In this document: positions 43,401 through 58,400 of the stretch, piece after piece | Numbering within the stretch: position 1 is the stretch's first letter | Layout: each line of letters opens with the position of its first letter | From: Nautilus pompilius | Lineage: Eukaryota > Mollusca > Cephalopoda > Nautilida > Nautilidae | Direction: 5' to 3' | Assembly: GCA_018389105.1 (NCBI GenBank) | Contig: JACATO010000087.1 | Coordinates: forward strand, 558,001-622,000 | DNA: 64,000 bases | Notes under the pieces: generated by a model | The model's database searches: none | The model's input: the letters and a program-made list of their open reading frames with translations, nothing else | Told to the model about the DNA's origin: nothing | Program-made: the position numbers and the translations under genes

Positions 43401-46400
43401 TTTGCTCCGATGATCCAAAAATTCGGGGTGGACCAGTCTGCGCTAGCTCTGCAAATAAAAGGAAGCTTCCGTACAATGGGTGTGGTCAGAGAACCTACAC
43501 CTGTCTCCTTCCTCGCCCCTCCCTACTGCACTGGCTGGTGACCCCGGGTGAGACGATTTTATATACATATATATATTTCTTCAGTCAACAAAACGGTAAT
43601 TACTCTGCAGTTAAACAACTAGCTTAAGGGTGTTCAGCGCAGAGAGCCCCTGTGAATATCAAAAGAATGCTTAATTAGCTTTTAACAATACATTTTTTAC
43701 ACTGTAGCACGTGTGAACTCGGTGGTATTTTGATTATAAACACCAGGTGGTGCAATATTTGTGGCCACTGCTGTATAAACTTTGTTTCCTTTGTCATGTA
43801 AAGTAGATAGGACAGAAGACACCTATAAGCTAAAGGAGGCTTGAAGTGCCACAAAACCAATGAAACTGTTCAAACTTTAACATATGAAATTCTCCATTCC
43901 TAGGGAAGCTCCTATCATAAGAGATTTCAATCACATCCTGTTGGGCTGATTCCAAAATATGAACATTTTTATCTGTCTTCGTAGAAAAACTTTGCCACTC
44001 CTAAGGACAAATAATTTTCTTTCCTTTTTTGAGAAAAAGAAAATATAAACTGAAACAATGAAAACTGAAAAACAAGAGAGAGAGAGGGGAGGCCGCAGTG
44101 TTCCAATTGTCATCCAGAAAATAGCCCAACTCTACTACACTTCCCACAAAACACCAGTTTTGCATACAGAAATATAGAGATCTAATCATGATCAATCTTA
44201 ATTATAATATTCAAATTCTAAAATTTTATTGGGAGCGAACCTTCTTTGGCTAATCAAATTTGTTGATATTCAAAATGTTTCTATAGATATATTATATAAA
44301 ACATTTTAAAATTAAGAATAGCTGTTTGTTTTTCTGTTGTTGAGTTTTGAATACTCTATTTTCATCTTCAGAGTTTAGAAACATGATTTAACTTTGTATA
44401 CTGATTTTTGACAAGATTAATTGTAACTTGGCAGCTATTTGTCTTTGAGAATTTTCATTGTCTTTGTTAAGTGAATGTTGTATGCAGGGTGTATACACTG
44501 ACATTCTCTCTTTCTTTTTTTTTAAAGCTGATGCACTTCAATACTATTTTCTTGTTGCAATTCTATATACAAAATTTGATTTTTTTTCTTCTTATATTTG
44601 TATATATCTGTTAATCTGTTTTCATTGTATTTCTTTTAATAATTGCAATTCCGTTTCCTCTCAGGAATTGTGTTTTTTTTCCCAGTGATAGGCTGAATAA
44701 ACAATACTTAACGGCAAAGTTTCTTTGCAAAATGTACTAGGGTTTTGTGGAATGGGGGTAATTTTTAAGCCATGCGTGTATACATATATTTTTTGCACTC
44801 TTTATTTCACCTTTTAATAAGATTAAAAGGGTTGAATAATTACGGGCTTTGCCACTAAGGGGCGCTCTACTGCTAATGTGATTTGGTTGGTGGTTGGTCT
44901 TTACTATCAGTTTTTTTTTGTTGTTGTTGTTGTTGTGTTGCAGTATAATAGTCTTTGGCCTTCCACTTAGGTTTTTAACTCTTGCTTTACTCATCTTCAA
45001 ATTAAATCTTTTTCTTTAAAAAAATACAAACAAACGGGTGCACTTTTGCTGAAACACTCAAAAATTCAATTTATGTCGTGCATAAGTTAGCTTTTCGCTG
45101 TTTTCTGAATACGAAATTTTGATTTTTACATTTTTTTCTCTTTTTCCCTAGCATGTGAGCAAATTCTTCGGTGATGAACAAGGTCTGTGTATTTGATTAC
45201 TTTTTACTGTTTGTGGTTAAGTTATATAAGGTGATATAACTCCACCTGTTTGTATATAAATAAAAGTGAAGAAATCTAAAAAAAAAGAGAGAGAGAGAAA
45301 GTGTGGCTACAGGGCATCATGTCCTTAGCCTTCCATTTGGGGTACTGGCTAGGTGCCACACCCTTTTTGGGTGTGCTCACTCGGATTCGGCCCTGGAGGG
45401 CAGGGGATGAGTACTCTGTTCGGCCACACAGACAGAAAGTCCCCTGCTTGAAAAGAGTTGGGAGGGGGCACGAGGGATGGTTTTTGCCCTCGGCCTGCTT
45501 CTCTGGCTGGAAAGGTCAGGCACGTCTGGACCGATTTTCGGACCTGACGCGCCGAGGCCTTTTTTTCCTAAGAGGTTTTTGGCTGGAGAAGCGGTCCTTC
45601 TCCACAGAGTTCACTCCAACTGAAGCTTCTGCTTCCTCTAACATGGGACACTTCAGTGTTCCCTATCTCCGCTGGTCGTTTTTTTCCGGCCAGCCACACG
45701 AGGTACGTCAGCGCCTCCACCCAGCCTTTTTGGCCTTCACCAGGAGCTCACTCCACCAGAGGTTTTGACCTCCTCCACTCCCTTCTCTTCAGAGATGCAC
45801 ACGCACGCACACGCACACACACACGCACACACACACATTACAACACCAAAAAATAAAAAAAAGATCAAAGTGCGTTCTGGTCATTGACCAGTCTTGCTGT
45901 TTGAACCCTAGAGGATGAGGCTTCGCGCTTGATTGGCATTGCCAATTTAGTGGGCCTAAGTAGCTAGGGTGGGGGAGATAGATCACTAGAATGGGCTGGG
46001 TGGGGACCATTTGTCCTGTAGCTATAGCAACACATGACACTTTGCCCCCCCCTACAAACTGCTTTAGTCCCCACACCTTCTCCAAAAGGAGTAACATGCA
46101 TACACCCTAACCCACCACAACAACAACAAAAATCTGCAATGTGCAGCTTTCTCATAAGAATATTTCAAATTTTAATTCAAAAGAAAGCCATTTGTACCAT
46201 TTCTAGTCATGTGACAATGTGGTCATATTGAGTGTAAATCTGAAAGTGAACAGTTCTAACTTCTGGTATGGACTCTCACTTAAGGAATTGTGTCAGCACA
46301 ATCCATAATCTCGTAACATAGATAGGGATCTGCAAACCACATAACCTTGAAGAAAGGGGCACAGTGATGCCCAAAGATAATATTCTTGTTTTAAAATCCA

Positions 46401-49400
46401 ATCACTCTTGATGCTAAGTAGAATTTTTTAAAGTGCATTTTTGAGCAAGGATCTCAATATATTAGTTACCCATGAACTCACTGCTGAGTCTGGTAAATAA
46501 TTAGCATGTGGATTTATTTATGAATATGAATATATAACTTCCAAGCAGTGAGACACAGTTAGTAAGATCTACACAATGTTGCCTGTCTTTTGAGTTTAAG
46601 ATTAAAAAACTGAATTTAAGAACAATTTTTAAATGTATCTCCCTTGGAGTCTAAAGCTAATGTGATGGAACTGACAAGTGTACATCAATAGCAATCTCTA
46701 ACCTTTTGGGTTGTTAGTCAGGTACAAAAAAAGAAGAAGAAAACATTAATCTTTCAGAGGTATTATCATTATCATTTGGGCTCTTTGTCAAACATCAAAC
46801 AAAATACAAACAAGCAGACAAGTTATCTGAAGATAAATAATAACAGGGCATCATTATTTACTTTATCTACCTAGTTAATCCCACAATGTAGCCAGCTACA
46901 AAGTAATGAAATCTCACAAAGGTTTCTTTCATATAACTGGTATTTTTTAGGTTCCCAGTGGTTGAATGGATGGATGGATGCTAGCATTGTACCTGCTGCC
47001 TACTCATCTACCCAGTCTGAGCCACAGAGCCCAGCCTTGTAATTGGCGAAATGTGACTACAATAAAACCATCCCTGTAGCTGCTCTGAACATATTACAGG
47101 GGAATTACACACACACACACAGGGCTATGGAGGCACAAACTGGTCATTACCAGATGGCTCAATTAGGCTACTCAGTAATTACTAAGGGAGTGCAAAGGGG
47201 TTGGTCTTGCATGACAAGCTATAACCAGAAGTTCAATACCAGAACATATGGTGCTGTTGCTTGCTTGACTAAGCAGTGACCAGACTGACCCTAATGAAGA
47301 TCAGCCTGTTTCACTGAAAGAAAGTGTTCATGCCTGGGCGACCATACTTCAGTCTTCCTTTTATCAGCTTCCAAAACCACTAGCAGGCTGTGGGAGCCTG
47401 ACAACACTAACCAGCGACCTCTTGCAGAATGTCATTGCTGTCATGCTGCAGTACCATGTTCACCATGGAACAAGTTGCTGAAGCCCTGACAGAATACCAA
47501 GTCAGTCATCTTCAGAAATGTTTTTTTTCCCTTTCCTTTGTTTTCTCTCTCCATTAAGTCCGCCATCAAGCCCTGAACTTTTGACATTTTTAATGAGAGA
47601 GGCAGCGGTAGGTGAGAAAAATGTCACTAAAAACGTGTAAGATTCCACAAACTCATGGCATTAATTACACAGCAACACAGATACAAATTTACAAATATAA
47701 TATAATCTCCATTTAACTGTGAAATCACAGGAAAGAGAAATTACTTCGTCATTTCTATCCCAGATCTGTTGTGACCATGTCTGCATGAGGCGGTTCTAAT
47801 TAGGGATTGTCGCCCCTCCCCGGCTTCATGATGCCCGCATGCACAACAGGATCATGAGGGGGGGGGGGGACTTAATTCTGTTTTCATATAGTAAAAGTCT
47901 ATTTTTTTGGTAGAATCTGTGCAAATAGATGTCTACAGGAAGTCAAAACTGCAAATCAAAACTAGCCAGCCAAGCCAAGGCAATATATTCCAAGCAGTTA
48001 CTGTTTAATAACTAATCAGGAGTTATGCTTATCTTTTCATAGCTTCCCCTGAAACAAAATGTGGCACTAACATAAATGCCCTCTCTATATTGTTGCATGC
48101 TCTTTATCAAAAAAAAAAACAACAACAACAACCCGTCTTCAATATTTCACATGCATTATCCTAAAGACTCCAAGCCAACTAAAGTTGCTGAACTTTTTCG
48201 TCAGATCTGAAGTTATCCAACCCTTCTCAATACATCATCAACACCCCATCTCTGGTGAAGACTTGGTGTTGATACATGCTCTAGAAGGAATACAAAAAAA
48301 GGAAAAATGATACCTCCAAAACTTTTCTACTTTTGCCTCATTGCATTTCTCCGCACCTTAGTAATTTTCCTCGTTTGTGTCTGTTGCGTCACTGTCATTA
48401 TTCAGTTTCCATGAGTGGTTTGGAATGTCAAAATTTGACAGCGTTACTGGAAATATTTCAAGGACTGTTTGCTGTTAATAGGACTGCATGATACTTTACA
48501 AGGTACTCGGGACCTCACAGAGCCTCCACCCAGCTCATCTATCCTCAGAATTTAAGAGAATTAACTGAAACAGTAGCCAAATCACTGTAAAGTTTCCTAT
48601 AGTCTTTGTTAACAGAGAACAAAAATAACCACAGGAAAAAGCACACAAGATCTATCATCATAAGGTCTGTAATCTATTCTGAACATGTATACTGTTGAAC
48701 CAGGTCCCTGATGTTGATACTATATGCAAAAAAATGATAATAATAATTCTGTTTCATTTTTGTTTTAATATTTTTCAATTAATTCCCCTTTCCAAAAGTA
48801 CACTATAGACCTGACTATCACAGAGCATGGGGCTATAGCCAGCCTACACTGTTTACAAACTTTGTCTGGAACTGGATCAATGTCTGGACAATGGTCAGTG
48901 CAAACTCACCAGTAGGAATGACCTGAAGGTGCACAAGCTGCTCTGCAGTGTAATTCTGTCCGGTCAATGGATTGATGGTGACACACCTGTAAAAACCTGC
49001 ATCTTCCACTTGTACCTGGCTGATCTGCAGCTGATGGGATGGCACAATGGAGAAGCGAGCTGAAAAGAAGATTGTAAAAACATGGCTTGTGAGAACGCCA
49101 AATGGTCGACAGTTCAGGTCTCGATAAATTGCCAGCTTTTCACAGACAAACATGATCTGCCACAACACCTCTGATAAGATTTTTGCACATCTAAAAAACT
49201 GCAATTAGGTGTTAGCTACAGGTGCAACATTATAACTCACTCAAATCATGATTGTGGCATATTAATGTGCAAAAAGAAACAAACAAAAAACAACTAATAT
49301 TTTGGTATGTCAATTAAAGCAATATTTTCAACAAACTACTACCAGCAAACGATATTGAAAAATGTCTTTAAAATTTTAACTACATCTTAGAATTACTGGC

Positions 49401-52400
49401 AAGTTTGGTAATTTCTCATTAAATCAATATTTACAAAGAATGTTCAAATGAAAGGCAGCAGAAACAGCATTGCCATAATGGTGTCTGGCCAAGTTCCATT
49501 TTAACAGCCCTAATATTTACCAGCAGAGAGAGAATATGTTTGTGTGTTGTTTGTTTGTTTGGGAGAGAATTAAGGTTTTCATTAAACAAATGAACCAGAA
49601 GATCTGTTTACAGATAGTGGTGTGGTACACTGAAGAAATAAACAAATTTATTTCAAGAGCAATGTACTGGTCAGGTAATTTGTTATCTGGAATAAGTTTT
49701 TTTTTTAGTTAATTATATGGCCTATAAAGTGCTCAGAACTATAGCATGGTTACTGAATGTGTGTTTATTAAAAAGGAATGAAAACACACCTACACCAGAT
49801 CTGCCGGGTGTCCGCCCTAACGAGGGGAGGGGGCAAGGTTTTTTGTCTACTTGATTCTGACCATCAAAGCCCCACCCTTTTCTATCTAAGGTATGTTTTA
49901 AGCCATAGGCACCCTGCTGTAAATTATCATGCATATTTAATGCCGAACCAAGAATAAAAACACTCATTTATACAATTACGCCCAGAATTCAAGAGATCGC
50001 AGAAATCTTGAACACTATACATCATCTGGGTTACAAAAGCCTCCCTTTGACTTCCCATCAATGGTTGCATGAGTTTTGATAAGGCGCTAACTGTGAAATA
50101 TGAAATTAAAACATTCACGCTTCAGTGCACTGAGAACTGAAGCAGAAAGGCTTTATTTGGATGCCAAGTCAATACTGTTGTTTTGACAGCAGGTAAATTA
50201 TATTATATTTGAGCCCCCCTTCTTTTTTTGTGGGGGGAGAGAATTAGGAAAACTAAAATAACAATTAAAACAAAACATGGCTCTGTACTGGTTTATAATT
50301 TGGTCTCTTGATGCTGTGTTTGTGAGTGAGGCAATTTAGCACGCTTGAGCGCCAGGAAGCCATTTCGGCTTACAGGCAATCCCCAGGGTGCAGCATTAAA
50401 CACCCGCATCCATCTGAAGACTCATGTCCAGTTACAAAATTCGCTTTACTGATGTTATACGTGTCTGTCACACACCCAAGACACCAGAAGTGAGTTTTTG
50501 CACATTTTTTTTAAAAAAAAGAACAATGTATTTTTAAAAAGTAAAAATGTATAAAAAAACAAAGTCTCTTTGCTGCAACTGTAAAGCAGGCAAAACAACA
50601 ACAAAAAAACTGCTCACAAGGCCTCTCTACCCAAGCCATATCCATGAAATCTATGATCTAGATAGCAAATAAGGCTTCCAGATTCCAGCAACACAAGAGA
50701 AGTAATACATACTTAAGACTTTCTATAAAGCCTTCAATACCTAAGGGAGACAACTTTGCATTTTTATACACTAACTTGTCTTTTATCATTTATAAGGAAT
50801 AAAGAGATTAGCTTAATTAGAAAATTATTATTAATACACAAAACACCCTAAGAAAGAAATCTACATTAATTTCTTTTCAACACCGCTGAAACTTAAAATT
50901 ACCTCCCTTTACATACCTTTGGACATTGGGGGTTAACTCCTGAAAACATTGAAGTGTGAACTGCAAATCTCTCCTGTGACCCAAAAAAAAAAAAACTGGT
51001 CCCCATCTCACTTGAACCACCAGTAAATTCAGCCCTGCTCCCTACTTCATGTGAACCCAGAATTTAATTCAAACCATAACCCTAATCCCAAACATTCAAA
51101 CACTTCCAGGGGACACAAAAGTTTTAAATCAGTTCCAGATGGCTGCATCAACTCAAGCTCTTAGTATTGTGATTTATAGGTATGTGTTGACCCCTAACTT
51201 GGGTCTTTTTATCTCACCATATTAAGAACCTTTTAATGTCATTTTTTTTTTTGTTTTCTTACCATATATATAGAGAGAGCTTCCTACAGCAATCTTGAAA
51301 CATGTCCTTTAATGGCAAAGCAAAAACTCAATGTTTTAAACAAAATATTATACATGCTTCCTGATGAAGTTCTACTGTTAGAGCCGCAGGGTATATATAG
51401 GGAGTCTGAATCATAGTGTACAGCAAAAGACACAGGGTACCATGCAGCATATCACCCACCTCCCAGCAAACCTTGTAGCCAAGAGCCAACAAGTAAACTG
51501 CTATTTCATTTCAGTATGAGGAATAATCTTTTAACTTTATTTACCGACTCTAGAACTAGAAACAATGGTTTTGTTAGAACTCAGAAGGAAACTTAGATTA
51601 ATTTCATCTCAACCAAAGTCAGTCACTCAGCCCCCCTCTCCCTGTTTGTTCCTGTACACATATCACCTCTGACAACACGAGCGGGATTTTGTATAAAACT
51701 ACACTAAGCACCTAAACGACAGTCCAGTGGTAGATTACCGAACTAAGGCCCGAGTCAGGGTCCCGCAGGGAACTGTGGGATAGATACTACCTTTCTGGCA
51801 GCTGTGAGGTTTGGTGTTATGCTCCCTCACAGGGAGGGGGGGGGGGGGAATTGCATCCCAAAAGATGTTAAACAATTTATAACAGACCTATCAATCACTA
51901 TGAAGGATCACGACTTCCTCCATCATGTTTGTTAATATCTTAACGTTTTCCATCTACCGACTTTAAACCTACAAGATTTCTTCAATTCTGTATTCACTCG
52001 CTCGATTTAGGATCAGTGTGGAACACTCCACCATCTGGTGCCCCAAGTCGGCCGGCTGGAAGAGGGCGGTTAACTACATTAGTTCTAATTAAATCTAAAA
52101 CAAAACTTTTAGGGATGTTCAAAAGAAACTTTGGGGGCCCAGATACCGTCATGGCAACTAGCATTAGTTCAGATGGGGTTTCATTTGAATATCCTGCAAA
52201 CCTGCATGAATTTTATAAGAGTTAAATGTAACTACACGCATTAACAAAATGATCTATCTACAAAATATTCCACAATTATATATTTCCCAGGACAAGAAGA
52301 ATGTCTCGCTTCATCGCGGCATAACTGCATTTTCAAGCAGTGGGTAAATTCTTTAGAGAAAGAAGAAGTATCCACCTTTGCCAAATCGGGATAAATTATG

Positions 52401-55400
52401 CAAACTTCAGTCAGGTAATCATGCAGAGGAGGTCTGAAGAAAGAGCACCCACTAAACTAGCTGCTCCTACAGAATTCTGATTTGCCTAAGGGGGCAGGCT
52501 GCTGCTAGCTCTTCATCTTTGATGGCAGTCACTGAATTTTAGAAAGGGAACAAACCATGACTCACACATGATAAGCCCTGTGGCTACTATCTGAACCCAG
52601 CTCCCCTACTCTTGGATATCTTCATCCTGTGCTTATCACTACAGCTTTTCAAAGACCTCTTCTTAAGCAACCAGAAATCTAAGCTTGCCCAGCATCACTT
52701 ATAAAACAGATGCCCTCTTATCATTGCTGTGATTTGCTTACACCATGTATATTTTGGTTAGTTTGTTTTTTTGACTATCAGACAGCAATGGTAAAGAAAT
52801 GGGTAAATTAAATGATTGATTGATGCACAGTCTTCTTTTTCAGTGCTACAATTCATTAGAGAGGGAAGATCTCTTGTAGAAAACCATATGTCCAAGTGTT
52901 TGCCAAGTATAGGAATAATAAGAGCTGTAAGTTTGTTGATAGAAACTGGATGTTCATTCAACCTAGGACACCATACCTACAGAAATGAGAAGAGAAATAA
53001 ACCAAGTAGTCTAATATGAAAAAATGGCATTTACTGAAGGTTGAACTAGCTAAAATTAGGAAGACAGCCATCAAAAGATAGGAATTTAAAGGGCAGCCCT
53101 TAATACCAATCAAACTTGTGAAATATACGGTTAACACAAAATTAAGGTGTAGAAGGTACAGTCTTAAAAATTAAGGGAGTCACACTGAATAACATGACCA
53201 TGATAATTTATTTTCATCTTATTAAAAATCTTTTTCACCTTTTTAGGCATATTGAGACGCGTGCATGTGTGGGGGGGGGGGGAGACTCCCTACAAGGGGA
53301 CACCCGATAGCATTGAAATCCAAATCAAAGAGCTATACATCTCTGCAGGAAAGCCTCTGTGTTACAGGAAGTGGCAGGCAGTCAACCTTTGGTGGATGAT
53401 AGATGGGGATACCTGGACATGGTAAAAGAACAAGATGAGAGGGGCAGGCAGGGGGTGGGGGAGAGAAAGGAGGAAGAAAAACAAAACCGTCATGAATAAC
53501 AATACAGGCTGGGTAAAAAAACAAAGAAAAACTTCACTCTTATTAACCAAGTTTTTTAAAAGGGAAAAAAATGCTATAAATGTTAATTGTTAGGGTGGCA
53601 GCCTTCCAGATCCTGTGTACAATTATTAAAGTAAACCCGTCTAATCGTTAGTCTTCTCTTCAGACGTGTCTGCCCGCCCACCGACTCTCAGTCTTGTGCA
53701 CGCATGTGGATGGGCGATGTTACATAAAGGCGTCCCAGAATCACAAGAAAAAATACATCTGTTAATAGCGTTCCTATATATCTAATTCCGATTATTAATT
53801 TTTAAAGGGGTAATAATATAACTAATATTTCTTACTCATAGTAAGTTAGATGCTTTATAGTTTAAAAGTTATTGTCTTTTAAAGCTTATTTTGGTAGCAA
53901 AGTTATTGATTAATGTTTGAGATTCAGCAAAATACCTGAAAAGTTAAATGGTTTGATTGAAAAAAAAAACTGGAGCAAAGATAGCATCCATCCACAGCCC
54001 TCACGGCCAAAATTTAAGTTGCCGTCTACCTTTTAACTCTTTACCAGATTTCCAAAAAAGCTACAATGCACATTATGATTTTAAAGCCAGTTAAATCTCT
54101 GTTTAGGGCCAGACCATCAAAATGACCTTGCAGATAGTATGCCACTGGTAACTAACAGTTTCTTTGGCTGGCTTTTGTCTTCTTTCTTTTTTTTTTTCAA
54201 AAAGGGAGAGGCGGGTAAAAACCACAAACATTTAAGAATCACAGGTGATTGTTTTAATGAGCTGATTGCACTTCAAGGGCGAGGCTAAATGTTCTGTTAC
54301 AGATTTCTGGTGCGTCCTTTCTCTCTGTACATCACACATCCCCTGACCAAATAAAACAGAGGACACCTTGGACAAATCAGGGAGTTCCTTCGGATCTTAA
54401 TTGATCAGCAGTTCATGGGTAGCTGTGGGTTTGGCCATAAGTGATGGTAATAATTTGTCCTCTTCTGAGCAGACCCAGTCTCACCGAGAGGGAGGAGGTA
54501 TAGAGTTGGCTGGCTATGGCAAGTCTACCAACATCTGTTAGCACCAAACTCTAAAGCATCCGCTGCCTGCCACTTTGTAGTCTTCCCTAACAGCCAGCAA
54601 AATGTGAAACGGAGAAGTATTATTACCAGGTAGTCTAGTCGGCAGCACGGTCAGCAAGCTGCCTCCACTAATTCTTGTAGTTCATCAAAGAAAAACAGTA
54701 AAGCACTCAACGATTTCCTCCAACTTTTGCTGCGGTACTCACTCCTAAATGAAGCAACACTTAAGATAAAGGATTCAAGCCAGCAACAGATGATGACAAA
54801 AACAGCAACAACAAAAAAAGCCCAACTTTGTCTGATCAGGTTGAGTTATGGCAGACAATTACTCAAAATACAACCAGATGTGATAAGGGCTACACAGCAT
54901 TTTAGGCCAATTCAAAGAACTTATCTTCCCCCTCTCTCCAAAGACTCTCCAAAAATGCTGACATTTCCTTAACATCAAAGTTGATAAAAGGGTTTCATCA
55001 AATATGAAGCAGAGGAAAATTCCAAATTTATAGGATGTCCTTAATTATCAGAGCTCATGTACTTAATGCAAATAAGGGTTTTTATTAACAGCCTATATGC
55101 TTCATACCATCAAAAAATTAGATTTTCTTCTTACTGAAAATCAACCTCTTAATTATCCAGTGATTTCCCAGCAGCAGTAAGAACAGTCTAACTAATATAT
55201 TGCTACAATTATTAACCCGTTCCAGATGGAAGTACCAAGGAATAACCTATTACTGTTATTTCATTGGAAAGTTTTATTAGAGAACATGAAAATATTTTTC
55301 AATAAGATGAAAATTGAAAAAAAAAAATATATATATAATGTAATATTTGAAATTATTTAAAATTTCAAACATCTAGAAATAGGTTTTCAATTGCTATATG

Positions 55401-58400
55401 AAGTTTTTGATTTTAAAATTTTGATAATGGAGATGGACATGCACATGACCCCCTTCTTGTTTATAAAGTAAAATTAAAAGGGAAAATACAATATATAACA
55501 GCAAACTATAATATATTTCTACAAATGAACTCCTTTAACCTTCTCCCACTTTATCTAATTATAATTTGTCGCCTTCCCAACCTGGTTCTTGGAATAACTG
55601 ACCAGGTTGGCTTCTATACAGGAAGAGACATTCCTCACCACATGGTAGGAACAAAAGAGAAAACCAAAACTGAACACAAGTCAGTGATCCCTATACTCTG
55701 TTTCTGTAGAAAATGGTTTGAACTGAGTGTTAACACTTAACATCTTGCCTGAAGGCTAAGGGAAATAACCCATCAATCAAACAAGCTAACAAGGACCTGG
55801 TACCAAAACAGATTATCCCATCTACCATGAAGTTGAGATAATAAAAGATTTCCATAGTAGCAGCTGTTAATGGTTTATTTACTGGTGGTGTACCAATATG
55901 GAAGGAAGAAGGGACATAACTCCTGGTTTCACCACCAACACTTTACCCCTGCATGAAACTCTATAGCTTTACACACATTTAGATCCCCACCAACCAAAAG
56001 AGTGCATAGCACACGGCTCCAGGCCAACAGCAGGTGCTTGGTAAAACCTTGGCAAATGTTTGTGTGCCAGGCAGAATAAATAAAATGCTGCCTGTATCCT
56101 AGACCCTTGTCCACTCCCTATGGGACTGCCAGAAGAAGAACAGAAGCTCCTTCAAAACCACTATCTGCATGCCAAGATTCCCACAAGACAACAAAAATAT
56201 GGTTTTATGTCCTGATATTATTTTCTTCCTTTCTCTTCCATCCCACTCTCTTCCTAAACAAATAATGATAGGAAAAAATAAATAAATAAAAAGGTTAACA
56301 ACAAATGTGGGCCAACTTAAACTCCTATATCTACATCTTTATTCTTGTATTTAATACTAATTCTAAGTTAGAAGCCAAATCTTGCTGGCAATATCTAAAG
56401 TTTAACCACTTACCAATGGTTAAATTTCTTTTTTCTTTTGGTGCAAAGCTAAAGAACAAATTAACTTAGCTTCAAGATAACAGATATTTTTATTTTAGCA
56501 GCATGCAATCCACCAAAATCCTAATCCACACTCGTTTGGATGGTGTCATGTTACATTATGCATTTTCTCATATTTTCTTTAAAATTAATTAATGCTAACC
56601 AATGGAGTTGGATGCACTCAACAATGGCTCCCAATGCACTGATTATGAGATGAGTTGGAGCAAGCAACTTCATGCCGGATATTTTCCTTAGATGCTGCCA
56701 ATAGAGAGTTTAGTGTTCAATAGATGCATCCAGGTAAAAAAAAAGGTAGAAATTGCTCTGTCATCGAATTTCTAATATTTGGTAGTACCGATAGTGGAGA
56801 TTTTACAAAGCTAAATCTAAAATCAAAAAAAGAAAGAAGAAAGCCCTTCCACTCAGAAATAAGCTAAACTCACCAGACTGAAACTCTCCGCTTTCTTCAT
56901 CTACCTTTTCAAATGTGATTTGGGCTGCGGGTGTGCTGTTGACAAAGATGCAGGGCAAAGATGCTGTTCCTCCTTCAATCACAGACACTGTAAAATTGCT
57001 GCTGACAGATGATGTTTCAAAACCTGAAAACACAGAGAGGATACAAAATCAATTTAACACTGATAGCAACGAACTTATGACCAACAAAGTCGTCCTCCTC
57101 CTAAATCTATGTCTGCATCGAGTAAGCTGTTTTTGTAGCCATTACTCTTTACTTAAAAAAAAGACAAATCCATACTTTACACTTATTCATTGTGTTGTTC
57201 TGACTCACCTTACACCAACCCCAGATAGTGTGTGCAGGAGGGGAACAAATCCAGAGAGAGGCAGAGCGAACGAGAGAGGGGAGGAAGAGAGAACCTATAA
57301 CAAGACACTTTGCACAGCATAGTAAATCCAGTGATACTGATCAAAGCCCCTGTCAGTATCTCCACTTGTTTTTTTTCCTACACACACTATGAGCGTACAG
57401 GTGGCACGACAAAAATGAATTAAATGGTTGACTGGCCGGAGGAAAACATATCTGTACTCCTGCCACAAACTGAATTGACATAAACATCTAAAAAAAAAAC
57501 AAAACAACAACAACAAACAACCTCAGATTAAAGGCTGATCCAGCTAAATAGAAGGAAATAAAGATCTGCCATGACCATGAAAATCTGGCAGACAGATAAG
57601 GTTCAGGGAGAGGTGAAAATGAATTGCCGTACAAGAAGAAATGCTGTGTGGAGACACACTAGCAACTACTGATGAGCAGCAATGTCTCAAAGTCTTGGAG
57701 TTTCTTCTATTACCGAACAGTAGGAACCCAAGGACCTGGATGGAGCTCTCGCTCGGATAAGGAAATACCTTTTCTGTGTACAGGTAATGAAACACTGAAA
57801 GAACCTTTCTAAATTCTATCCAAGCATTCACACATGTGAAACCTCCCCCCCTCTTTTTTTTTTGTTTCTTTTCTACACCTCAAGGCTAAATATTCAGATC
57901 CCCAATGTGAATAATCTGCGCATAAGCTAGAGACCCAACTTCTTATTGCATCTACCTTGTAAACCACACAATTAAATTGGTGTATTAAAAAATGTGACTA
58001 AATCTAAATTATTTCTATATGAAGAATTTTGTGATTTTAATTTTGCAGGTAAAACAAAAACTGTTTTTAATCAGAGATGGTGCACCACCACAATGTAGGC
58101 TGAAATTACTTAGTCTATTTAATACTGAGCTATCTGCACCCCCACTACCCTTTAAATCCCTTTAAACTTGTATTACTATCACAGGTTGAGCCATAGCAAC
58201 TTCCTCACTAATATAACCACCCCTTTTTTTGTTTATAGTCTCTACAAAGAAGACTAACCTGGTGGAGAATGTTATCCTACTCCATGAGGAGTCTGGCCCC
58301 TGTCAACTTCAGCAGAAAAATCCCCCAATATTCATTTTAAAACTTTGGAAAAAATTATGCTAGGGGGGGACACCAAACCCAGCTGACACCAGCCAAGGAT

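Larger units (their letters stand above)
43449..48909 (-). other. Ihog-like intron between Ig2 and Ig3
   Basis: 5.5 kb. Contains a GC-rich island at 45300-45780 that breaks the AT-rich background, a (CA)n tract at 45797-45837 and scattered homopolymers. No coding exon recognised. Confidence 0.6.

Noticed and set aside
51718-51790. tRNA gene-like block
   Set aside because: A- and B-box-like motifs are present, but I could not fold a cloverleaf with an anticodon arm and acceptor stem. More likely a degenerate SINE.
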